Assembly: GCA_037447605.1 (NCBI GenBank)
Contig: CM074814.1
Span: forward strand, 1,281,392 to 1,335,534
Reading direction: 5' to 3'
DNA length: 54,143 nucleotides
From: Zygnema circumcarinatum
Taxonomy: Eukaryota > Streptophyta > Zygnematophyceae > Zygnematales > Zygnemataceae
This document shows, piece by piece, positions 40,323 to 50,237 of this stretch (position 1 is the stretch's first letter; each line of letters begins with the position of its first letter). The translations under genes were made by a program, and so were the position numbers. Below the pieces are notes generated by a model that did not search any database, was not told the origin of the DNA, and worked only from the letters and a program-made list of their open reading frames with translations.

Positions 40323-41678
40323 CTAAGAAGAATTGTTGACCCGTGCCGCTTCATCGACCCATTCTGAATATCTGCAAGACAAGCACAGGAAGAACCCCTA
40401 GTCAGCTTCAACAAAGCAGCTGGTGTGAGAGGCGAGACCTTGCCAGCAGAGCCCAAGTCAACGAATGGCTTCTTTGCCTTCTATTCGAGTAAAGCAAAAT
40501 GGATCTAAACTGATGCACTGCGTGCCCCATATGCAAGAAATCTGTTTTAAAAAGTTAAGAGTCCCCGTCCATAGATCAATAAGTTCTAAAAAATGCTGTC
40601 ACAAGCATCGGAAGCAGTAGCGATGAAGAATTTCGAGAGAGGGCAATGCTGCAGGATAGTGCAAGCTGTGCAAAAACAGAGCAACAGTCCGTTTCTGCAT
40701 GGTGCTTGCCATGGAAAGAGGAAGCCACTTTACAGGCTACTCCTCTGACTGCCACTGCCTTGCTATGCAAATGGGAGAAAAAACACTTACACATCTACAG
40801 CTTCTGATAAATCTGCAAAACAACAGCCCACCCCACCCAAAGTTTTTTTCGGTTTAGTGATATGAAGCTGCTTCAACCCACTTTCACAACCTTGGCTGGA
40901 AACTGAGAGTGTGCAGAGCCTGTTCAAGTTCACCAGAACATTATGTTGGTTGAATAGACAACTAAACAGTCATCAGAATTTTGACAGAATAGGATCAAAC
41001 AACAGGCAGCACTATCTAATCTGCAAGTCACTTCAGATTATGAGCTTCAACAATTCAACTTTCAACTGCATTCGCAATTGACCGACAATCGCAACAAAGG
41101 CCATCCGCAAATCCAGAAGTGTGTCCAACTACGTATTCTTGGCAGGCAAACCACTGCATTGCCAGAGTCTTAACCCCTGTATTAGCTCCTACAAAATCTC
41201 CAATTAAGGTCTCCAAAACATTCCATATCGAAATTACTCAATTCAATATTCATTCAATCTTGGAGCACTTACTGTCAATGGTAGTCCGGAATTCTTCATT
41301 GCATATTCTACAGCTCACAGTTCCGATACCAGCTACTCGATCTCTGGCCCATGAACCCCTCCCATTCAAAAGCTGCAAAGGAAGCTTGTACATTTTCGCA
41401 ACGCCATGAAGGATATCGATAGTAGAAAGAAGAAGAAGACAGAATTTTTTGCAGGTTCTGATATTCTGGCGATCCTCCCTTCACCTCCACCACTGCAGAC
41501 ATAATTAAGTTCATTGGGCTAACCACCGGCTATCAGCAGCATGAATTTTCAAGGGAAAAAATGCTTACAGGCGAGCCTCAACCGTGGCTTCATGGTTGCA
41601 GAAAGGGCAGTTGAATATGGTAGGCACCTTCTGAACTTCTTTCTTTGGAGGAGGCTTGGAAGACTTCCTTTTACCCAT
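40323..41678 (-). CDS. ELOF1: ELOF1 / Elf1 transcription elongation factor
   Basis: Four exons, 41678-41569, 41343-41273, 40812-40791 and 40371-40323, join to 83 residues, the same length I know for human ELOF1. It is a small zinc protein that rides on elongating Pol II and helps it pass nucleosomes and handle DNA damage. The basic N-terminus is [14 protein letters not shown]. The zinc ligands are in CPFCNH and CRICNE. The C-terminal helix reads [19 protein letters not shown]. The third exon is only 22 bases and encodes most of NLSEAVDV. Phases 2, 1 and 2 close perfectly. Introns are GT-AG. The start codon faces the CX3C gene across a short pyrimidine-rich region, suggesting a shared promoter. 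Confidence 0.96.
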
Positions 41679-42148
41679 CGTCTTCAGCTCGCAGAAAACT
41701 TCCGTCCAGAATCGTCCCCACTTTTAGGGTTGCAGCTCGCCGGCCCTCTCCTCCCTCCCTCTCCCCCTCCACTTCTCACTCCTGTCTCCCTCTCCCTCTC
41801 CCGCGCACTACTACGCGCGCCCGCGCGTCCCCGTCGCCATAGCCGCCATACGTTCGTTTCAGTCTTTTTCTTTTTTCAGTTTGCGCTTCTTTCTACTTTC
41901 GGACCTTCTTCAGGAGCTCCCCTTTGGGTTTACTGCTGCTCGTTCTAAAGAGATTCCTTGGCAAGGCAAGGTATGATTGTGTGATTAAAAGACCTTTTTC
42001 GTCCTATCTGTCTTTCATTAGCTGCAAAAATACGTACACGGAGCCTTCAGATTTAGGGTGAACTCCCCTTGTGTCCTGTTCTTACGGGAACTGACATCGT
42101 CGCATTGCATTGGATTAGGGCTTTGGCTTGTCTTCAGTGGTGATTGAC
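41679..42148. promoter_or_regulatory. Divergent promoter region, ELOF1 and CX3C gene
   Basis: The region includes a pyrimidine-rich block (plus strand) at about 41745-41818, which is GA-rich in the ELOF1 sense direction. It is followed by CG-rich DNA to about 41850. A possible non-coding first exon of the rightward gene ends AAG at about 41970 before a GTATGA donor. Assignment is from position only. Confidence 0.5.
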
Positions 42149-42888
42149 GATGGCAGTTGTTCAGAAAAATCTTTCATTGAGGGGTCCCTATGAACTCCCC
42201 TGTTGTGCATGGATGAGAGAGCTTGTTATGTGTGATCATTGGAAATTCTTCTGAGCGTCAGGCGTGAACACTGGTCTGAATTTATTGGAAGTCTTGTCTA
42301 ACTTTTGGCTTTTGTCTAATGGTAGGAGGCTTTTCCTATGCGTATTCTTCACTAGTAATTGCAATAGAAGTATTACGGGCAGCTGAAGGGTGTCGAATTC
42401 CGCGAAGCTGTAAGTTTCTGCTGAAGTTGAATGATTGTGCTGAAGGGCGGTTCTATTCATAGATATTCTGTACAACTGTCTGTGCAGCTCCATCAGGTGT
42501 TGAAAGCAGCGTCTGTTCGAGAGTGAATGCGATGGTGAACCCATGGTGGGGACTAGCGGGTATCACGTTGCCAGCCATTCTTATTCGCAATGTGTTGTCA
42601 GCGAAGGGCACAAAGGAGGAAGAACGAACAAGGGGCCGTGAGAGCAATGCAACCAGTGAACCTTTTGTATGCGAGCGAGTTTGCACTTCTAAACGAATGC
42701 TCAACAAAGTTGGCCCCTTCTCAAAGGATCCCACTCCAAATACTTGTGTCACAGTTTGTGGCGTATCTGAGGTGGATGCCTGCACTGAGGCCTGCAGGAT
42801 GTCAGTTTGTGTGAATCAGCATCATGTGCCGAATTGGAACGATGTCTGCATGAGACGGTGCTCGGATGAGTGCCTTAAGCTTAGATGA
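42149..42888 (+). CDS. Cys-rich protein with repeated CX3C motifs
   Basis: I do not recognise a named family. The secure exon runs from about 42463 (or 42488) to the stop at 42886-42888. It contains AMVNPWWGLAGITLPAILIRN, a short hydrophobic segment. Five CX3C motifs follow: CERVC, CVTVC, CTEAC, and CMRRC fused with CSDEC. A sixth (CTTVC) is present if the exon begins after the TAG acceptor at 42462. Paired CX3C motifs recall proteins of the mitochondrial intermembrane space, but the number and spacing here are not those of small Tims. The tail VPNWNDVCMRRC looks conserved-domain-like. A first exon starting at ATG 42149 and ending at about 42224 would join in phase 0, but its GTTATG donor is weak. 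Confidence 0.6.
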
Positions 42889-43497
42889 TGAGGCGCTTGA
42901 GGGAGGAGGCTTCCTTGCTGGAGCATGTCAATGTGTCTCAACCGACAGAGGAGTAAGTTTCAACCAGAACCACGAGCAAACGTAGGCAGCAAAGAACTAG
43001 AGTGAGTAGAGATCATTTGTGACTTACAGGATCGCCTGGTTGGAGGACCACTTATTTCTTTCTTAGAATGGAGGCCTAATGCTTGAAGCAGTGTCATTAC
43101 CAATCGTAACTAGAGTCTTGTGGAAGCACCTCTAATGACTTAGCTATTGGTCGCTTATGAGAAAGTTCCTTGTTTTCAGTTTTGAGGCCCTTGGATTGTG
43201 CCTAGGAGCATGCATGTTTTGGATTTCTCCCGTTACAGTTTCTAGAGCTAATTGAGGCTATTTTTGGTTTGTCCACTATTTCTTGGTTTTTCTGAACAAG
43301 TAATTTCTGGCATTGTCAGTGTTGCTCTCAAATTTTGTCCAATTTAGCTCTACCCAATGCTGTATAGCCCGATGGCATTTTCTCAAGGGAGAATTTTTGG
43401 TAATACCTATAAACATCCCTCTCTCCCTTTCCTGTCTCCTTGTTCCTCGCCCCCTTTTTTCTCCCTCTCGCACTTTTCCTTTTCCACTGTAAACTTG

Positions 43498-43803
43498 ATC
43501 CTCTCCCTCCCCTCCCCCTCCCCCTCCCCTCCCCTCCCCCTCCCCCTCCCCCTTCCCCTTCCCTTCCCCTTCCCCCTCTCCTCCCCCTTCCCCTTCCCCC
43601 TCTCCTCCCCTCCCCCTCCCCCTCCCCCTCCCCCCTCCCCCTCCCCCTCCCCCTCCCCCTCCCCCTCCCCCTCCCCCTCCTCCCCTCCCCCTCCCCCTCC
43701 CCCTCCCCCTCCCCCTCCCCCTCCCCCTCCCCCTCCCCCTCCCCCTCCCCCTCCCCCTCCCCCTCCCCTCCCCTCCCCTCCCCCTCCCCCTCCCCCTCCC
43801 CCT
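43498..43803. repeat. (CCCCTC)n polypyrimidine array
   Basis: About 300 bases of CCCCTC and CCCCTT units on the plus strand; the glycine-, glutamate- or proline-rich ORFs overlapping it are artefacts of the repeat. It is intergenic. Confidence 0.95.
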
Positions 43804-44471
43804 GCTCGGAACGCAACTGCCAACTGCCTCAAAAAGCCTAAAAAGGTATGCTACTGCTCTTTTTATACACATGAGAAATTCAAAATTCTACAACTGCAAA
43901 TCAGGTCCAAAAGTACACAACGATACTAAAACATCACAGCTGAGGTAAAGGTCGCAAAACTTTGAAATACTAATGGTAGATGTGTATCATTCTGTCGCCG
44001 CAAGGACGTCAGTATTTACAGTAATTTCTACAGGTGTCATCGCCTCCTTCAAATCTTGCCTGTAAGATTGAGTTTGTGCAAACAGTGGCATAGAACATGG
44101 AGAGCTCCAGAGTGGAGGTGGTGGAGGTTTGGCAGTAAACAATAACAACAACCCTAAAATACCGTCCGTTTGTAACAGTAACAGTCCGCTGACTGACCGC
44201 ACTGGCGACCTATGGAGATTAGAGACTACGAGCGTGATGCTCTATGCTAGCCAGTTCAAAAACCCGTTAAACGGCGCTCAATTCATACGACCATTTCTAT
44301 GAAAGAGTCCGAAACCGCGATATTCGAGTGCACCTTCGCTAAAAGGCTTTCCGTACAGTTCCGGTTTGTGGGAGAAAATTGCAAACCGTGATCCGGTTGC
44401 AAACCGGGCGGCCCAAAACCCCGCTTTCCCAGGACCTTACATGATCGTACAATGCCGTACAATACCTTACC

Positions 44472-44679
44472 GTACAGTAGGACCCCATCATATTTTCCAC
44501 CTACATTTGGCAAAAATCGGGCGAAAATATTGTTTTTGGCAAATATAAGGTCCGTGTTACCAATAGGCGAGCGGAATTATGTTAGAGTTCATGTATGTCC
44601 GTGGGCCGCTGTATCATTTTCCCGAATTTATTGGTGACGCAAATGTTGAGGTGGAAAATATGATGGGGTCCTACTGTAC
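44472..44679. mobile_element. MITE-like element with 31-bp perfect terminal inverted repeats
   Basis: The 31 bases at 44472-44502 are the exact reverse complement of 44649-44679, and the match continues imperfectly inward for roughly ten more bases. Ends read TA-CAGTAGGACC and GGTCCTACTG-TA, consistent with a TA target duplication and a Tc1/mariner-pogo style terminus. The 208-bp element has no coding capacity, so it would be non-autonomous. It lies about 70 bases before the DUF1995 start codon. Confidence 0.75.
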
Positions 44680-44749
44680 TGTGAGTCGACTGCCGTTGGA
44701 AACCTTTGAGCTCCGGCGCAATCTTGCAGAGGCTGCCGCGCGAGGAGCC

Positions 44750-47700
44750 ATGGCTGCCGCTTGGAAGACAGGCGGCGGCTCCTTCCTTGCTGGCGTGGCA
44801 CCTGCAGATGCACATCGAAAGGCAGCTTTCGTTACTGGATGCATTCGCAGGGATGATTCCCGCTCGCAAGGATTTTGCTTTGCAGTGAAAGATAGCAACT
44901 TCTTGGGCCTGGAGGTGAGGAGGGCCTATGGATGCATATTCAAGGAGATGTTGAAGCTGGAGAAATTTCTTTGTTGATTTTATTTTCTGAAAGGTCTGCA
45001 AGGCCTTCAGGGAGGACTTCGGAGGTTTCATGGTCCTTTGGTTCATATATCCTGTATATACTTTTCGTATATGCTGGTGCATGGTTTCTTTTGACGAGCT
45101 CCAAAACGTCTGATTAGGAATCATGTGTTTGGACAGAAGAGTAAAACATGGATCCGCCATGGTCCTTCCTCAACTGCGCGCAGAGCAAAATTCCAGCAAT
45201 TCGAGCGCAAAGAAAGGGTCGGAGGAGACGACGTTGCCGTAGAAGCACCCAGTTCTGAAGGCGAGGAGGATACGCGAGCTGACGAGTGCGTGTCCTGCCG
45301 CTTCTCTTGTATGTCAGGATGTCACCTTAAATGGCATTTCTGTCTGCGGTCATCTGCAATGCAGAGGGCAATTGAATAGACACTTCACTGCATATAGAGC
45401 TGCCCGTTGCCTTCTGTAGCATCCATATTCTTGTTCCGAATGACAGGAAAATTGTGATAGTAAGAGTGCTGAAGGTTTATTGTCAGTATTAAGGTTCAGT
45501 TTTAAGTATGTGCTGTTTTTTTTTCTAGAAATTACTTGCTCTTGTTATTCTGGACGATGATGAACAAGCTCCGCGGGAAGTCTGTCGCTTGGCAAGGAAA
45601 TCATTTGCTTGCAAGGCAAGCATTGGAGCATCTGGATGTATTGCAATTTATTTTCTCACATTTTGTGGACTTCGGGATTGTGTGCAGCGTGCTTCCTAAT
45701 GATTTGGATGGAGCGGTTCTTCAGGCCAGCAAGGCAGCTTCCCTTTTTGCTTTGGCAGGAGGGTCCAGAGGCATTGTACGGTCGTAACTCCTGAAATAAC
45801 CTCCTCCCGTATGCTGCGTCTCTGCTATACTTCATGCTTTGATTTCTACCACACCATCAAAGGAAATTATATTTCCAATTTATCCGCCGTTTCGAAACCT
45901 GGAATCCACGACTTCTGTTTTTCTTTGTGATGGACGCTTGTAGCACTTGGATGTGCTCATTCAACTGCGACGCGAAAGCAGCATAGCTGTATATTCTTGA
46001 AACCATAGATCAACCAGACGTCAGTAGAAATCTCTGTTCACTTCGCTTGGGGTGTCATGAACTCCACGAGGAATCCTCCGTGGAGCACTGATTTTGCCTT
46101 TTTGATAGCTTGGCCATGGTTCACGTGTCAGTTCATTTTATGTTCTGTAGATAAGTGTTTTCCTATTTCGTGTGCTATGCCTGCAAGAGAGTTTGGCGCG
46201 GAGGCCGAGCATGACATCCAGAACTTTGTTGTCCTGCAAATTCATTTCCGCACAGAGCACAGTGGGCCGGTCAACCAGCCCCTACTTGGAGAGAGCTTCC
46301 TTGTTAGGGTTGTCATGGCCCTACAGTTAGTCTTGAAAGCCTGAATCTGCAAGTCGATTGAATGCTATATCGGTCATTTCCTTATCATTTTTGTTATTCT
46401 CTTCACTTCCCACCTCTCCTTCACCCAGCGTACTTCCTTTCGTAATGTCCTTTAACTCTTTTCGCTGTTTTGCAGAAGATAATTTTTGAACCCCACAGCA
46501 GAAAGTATCTCCGCAGTAAAATTGTAGCCATTTTTTGTTGTGCTTGAGAATGTAGGAATTGTTTGAAGCTGTCGGTTTGTTTGTTAAAGAAGTGGCGACC
46601 ATGGGGCGAGGTCTTTCAGGTGGAATTGCAAGTACCAGAATTAGAGAACCTGACAGATGAAGGTGCCCAACAGCGTGTGTGGGACTGCGCGAGGCTTTTC
46701 TTGGATAGCTTTCAAAATGATCTGGGTGGACAGGTATGCAATCAGTCGCTTTCAGTAATTAGACATATATGTGGTGGCCTGCAACTGGCCAGGAACTTCT
46801 GAATTTCATTTCCCCGGTCTTTTACCTCTGACTGCGGTTTCGCTGCACAATACTGAGACAAGAAGCCGAGGGTTTTTTTGCTATTTTGAGGTGGCAATAT
46901 CATGTTGCAATCAGAACTGACAATGCAGCAGTGTAGATATTGAACGGTTAGAAAATCTGAAGGGTTCTCAGCCAGTTTTGGCAGTGGCTCCTTTGCAGAA
47001 AGTGAAGGCCATCTTCCCAGATGCTGGAGCAGCAGCAATGTTGAGATACAGATGGGTTGACGCACCCTTTTCCATTGCCAGGTATGGCTCTAGTAGCTCC
47101 AGTTGAAAATTTTATTGAAGGAACTGCATTTTCTGCATATTATGAATTGGGATTCAAGCTGCAGCCTTGCAAAGTTCAGTCCTCCATTGAATGACTGGAT
47201 AGGATTCCTTCTTCTGGACGCTTTGATCTGAAGGACTCAACTATTGTGGACACCTCATGGGGCGGGGAAGGTTAGTCTGAATGACCGAAAACCAGTGGAT
47301 GCCGATGATGAGGCTGTGGTGCTGGTGGCTCCGGACTTCCAAATGCTTGAAAGGGTGGAGCGTATTGCAGCAGATCTGAGAAACGCAGATGGCTTGGTGA
47401 GATCTAATATCTTTCATTGCCTCTGCATAAGTGCTGAATGAGGGCTTTGGGGCAAATAAAAAATGGGGACTTCGTTGGAACGTGGATAGTGGGTTGCGTT
47501 AATGTCGGAGATTTGTTGTTGCTCGAGTCTTATCATTCCTTATCTTGAGTAAGGTGTATGTAAAGTTTCATTACGCTTAAGTTCTGTATTTTCAACCTGG
47601 CAAATGATTTCTGCATTCCATGGCCCCTGGATAGAATCGGCTGCGACTTGTCCCTTGACAGCTTTGAAAGCTTTCAAATGTGAATGTATTGTCACTACAA

Positions 47701-49081
47701 TACTTCAAATTTTTAACAAGCCATAGGGACTGCTGTACAGCCTCGCCCATTGTTGATGTGGAACCCCCGGCTTATCAGTGGGGATGTGGGTGTCGGCCTC
47801 AATGTGCGCCGCCTCCGCGAAAGCTTCCTAAGGTTGGTTGAATAACTATGACTAGTAACTTATTGGCCAAAGGTTTTGCGTTTCTTCAAGTGTAGCTGGT
47901 TCAACTCCGAGAGCTGAGTTGAGCTGACTTTTGCTTAATGAGCTTGTTTAAAAAAGTCAAAATGTAAGTCTGGCATCAGTTACAGGGGTACGGTTATGAT
48001 TTGGCAATGATTTGAGTGTGGGCTTCTCACAACATGGCTTCATTGTTTCTTGACAGCTCCTTCACTTGTATTTATTTGCTCCGACCTCTCTCAGTGGGCG
48101 CTATTTATCGCTGTTATCCGGGGTATGCATTCGTGAAGCCCATCCAAAACATGGCTTAATCAATTTGGAAATATGTGTTTCTTAATCAGAACGGATGACT
48201 GAAAAAGACCATGGGTTGAATGAGCGACGGCTGCAATATACTTTGGACAGTAAACTTTATAGATAATTCTAATGCTGCATGTCTCAGATAAGTCATAAGT
48301 TGAGGGGGCAGATGGCACTTTGTTGGCAGGCTGCCACCCTTCGTTTTTCCAACTGCTCCTCAACTATATGGGAAAACTCATAATTCTTCTGCGTTTCAAA
48401 CCAGACGACAAGCCAATATACAGAGAAAAAGAGAGATCCCACAGGACTGCGTCTGTTGGTCGGGACTAATGTTGAGGGAGGGTTGGAGCATTGAACAGTT
48501 TGTTCAAAATGTTTCTGGATGATCCCGCGAAACCAGGCCGCTACCTCCTCTACAGAGAGCAGGAAAACCGGCCCGACCTCGATGACATTGAGGTGAGCAC
48601 ATAGGGTTGCCCGGACTTACTCCTTTTCACGGTAATATGTTAAAGGTTAATGGAAACTCTTCCTTTTCTGCGTGTTGTGGTAAATCCAACACTGGTCGCA
48701 TTGTCAAAGTTTGAGTAGTTATCCATGCCAGAGGTACAGGACAGACTAAACTTCCCTGACCCCGTACTTTCAGTCGGTTCAGAAGTGGCATAATCTGCAA
48801 GGCTTGAGCAAAACAAGGGATCCTTTTAGGCATGTTTTCTACCATTCAAGTGAATGATTCTGAAATGCTACATATTGAATAGCTTGCTCTCTTTCTTCTT
48901 CGGCATGTTCATACTGCGCCTCAATCACTGACTAAATGCGCATGTGGTGTCTGTGCAGTCTCTGGCGATGGCCATTCCGGGCGACGGAAGTGCAGACGAC
49001 CCTGACGAGATTTCGCCCATAACGAAGGCCCTCAACGTGTTTTCGTCCCTCTCACGCTTCATGAGATCACTCTCACAGTAG
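44750..49081 (+). CDS. DUF1995-domain protein, probably chloroplast
   Basis: Likely exons: 44750-44914, 45137-about 45329, 45688-45775, 46620-46733, 46999-47081, 47234-47396, 47741-47832, 48057-48122, 48499-48592, 48959-49081. From 45688 on the phases close. The N-terminus (MAAAWKTGGGSFLAG, then a basic Ser/Arg stretch) fits a plastid transit peptide. The domain begins at LPNDLDGAVLQASKAA and continues with VELQVPELENLTDEG, VKAIFPDAGAAAMLRYRW, DDEAVVLVAPDFQMLERVER, LLMWNPRLISGDVG, IYLLRPLSVGAIYRCYPG and KPGRYLLYREQ. The protein ends LSRFMRSLSQ. DUF1995 proteins include LPA3-type photosystem II accumulation factors, but this member is a different branch and its function is unknown. The second exon's donor is uncertain, and a small exon at about 45535 cannot be excluded. 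Confidence 0.82.
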
Positions 49082-50237
49082 AGAAAGCTCTTGGTGCACA
49101 AGGGGGGAAATCCAGCAGGGGGAAACTTCTCTTGGTCGACCTCTTGGCTGAGGAGTGTTATGCTCTCGTAACGTGTACTTGTGAACTGCCGTTCCATGTC
49201 TGTCGAGGGTTTCGGTAATTTCGGTCGTTCCTGTCCGAGGAGGCTGCGAATGCATAGAGAGATGTACCATCAACTGTTTGGCGGCACATATGTATCCTTG
49301 ACGGCCTTAGGGTTCACAGTGTTTTTCCACCTGCTTTAGAAAAGAGCGCCATCAAGCCACCGAGTGGTTAGGGCATGGCGCTGGCTCTATGTTGAGCGTT
49401 GGAGTTCGGTGTTTGAGCCCAGAGCTCGTATAGAAATCATGAGAGTTATGTCGATAACTTTTGTATTGTACTGTACTTGATCCTTCAAAGCTTCTCAAAA
49501 TTAGCATCATCGCTTTAGATTTTTCTCACCTTTTGAAATTGTTCTTGTACGTCAAATCAGCAAATGCTTGACACTGTTTGTGCCATGCGACACCGGTACT
49601 GTATATGCATACGACTCCATTCAGCCGTGCATGCGGCTGCATGCGACGCCGATGGAAACAGCGGTAAGCTTCCAGAAGGCTCTCCATGCAGCCCCTTTCT
49701 ATCTCAGTCATGAGCTGCGGATCTTCTGCTGGAAGCGATAGACAGTGTTTCCTGAACTGTCTTGTCTGTGTTCACCAAATATGACCTTCACCCCTGGGTC
49801 TTGAACATTGGTTCTTATACCAAGAAGGAGCTTCTATGGGGATTCAACTCAATTCAAGGCTGATATGAGGATTGAAATCTCGTACATAAGTGCTTGTGAC
49901 ATTTTAGAGGGTTTTGGGAACTCTCCCCTTTTAAGAACTTGAACAGAGTGTTGAGCTTTGCAAAATTGGTGTCTAAAAAATGTAAATGAAATGCTCCATG
50001 AGGAAAGTAGCATCTTTGATAGTGGAGGAAGATGTTGAGATTGAGCACCCGATGGTTAATTACCGTTAAAAACTCCCTCACGAACCGCCGGAAGGAGGCC
50101 GGAGGCAGGATCCGGCTACTGGAAAGGACGCAGGTCTGCCAGTTCTTTATGCTCCAATGCACATCAACTAAACTGGAGGCTAAACTGACATGTATTCTAT
50201 GGCAGACCCCCTTAATTCGTACGCTCCTTGAGAAGGC
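49082..50237. other. Convergent 3' flanks of the DUF1995 and PTH2 genes
   Basis: Both stop codons face this 1.2-kb stretch, which probably holds two 3' UTRs. The only structure found is a tRNA-like segment at about 49355-49421. No other supported coding frame. Confidence 0.6.
49355..49421 (+). repeat. tRNA-like segment, tRNA pseudogene or SINE head
   Basis: An A-box-like CCACCGAGTGGTTAGGGC is followed about 45 bases later by a degenerate B-box (GGTGTTTGAGCCC). The order and distance fit the internal Pol III promoter of a tRNA. An acceptor stem and a clean anticodon arm are not evident, so a functional tRNA is unlikely. Confidence 0.45.

Larger units (their letters stand above)
42889..44749. 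other. Intergenic region with C-rich array and MITE-like element
   Basis: No supported gene. It holds the CX3C gene 3' flank, a 300-base CCCCTC array, a cluster of TTGCAAACCG and CCGTACA motifs at about 44340-44470, and a TIR element that ends 70 bases before the DUF1995 start codon. Confidence 0.6.

Noticed and set aside
41308-41526. 72-codon minus-strand ORF at the ELOF1 locus
   Set aside because: It is in the wrong frame across an ELOF1 intron and exon; the ELOF1 exons in other phases explain the conserved sequence.
43276-43929. Glycine-, glutamate- or proline-rich ORFs
   Set aside because: They are products of the CCCCTC array, with no domain or splice support.
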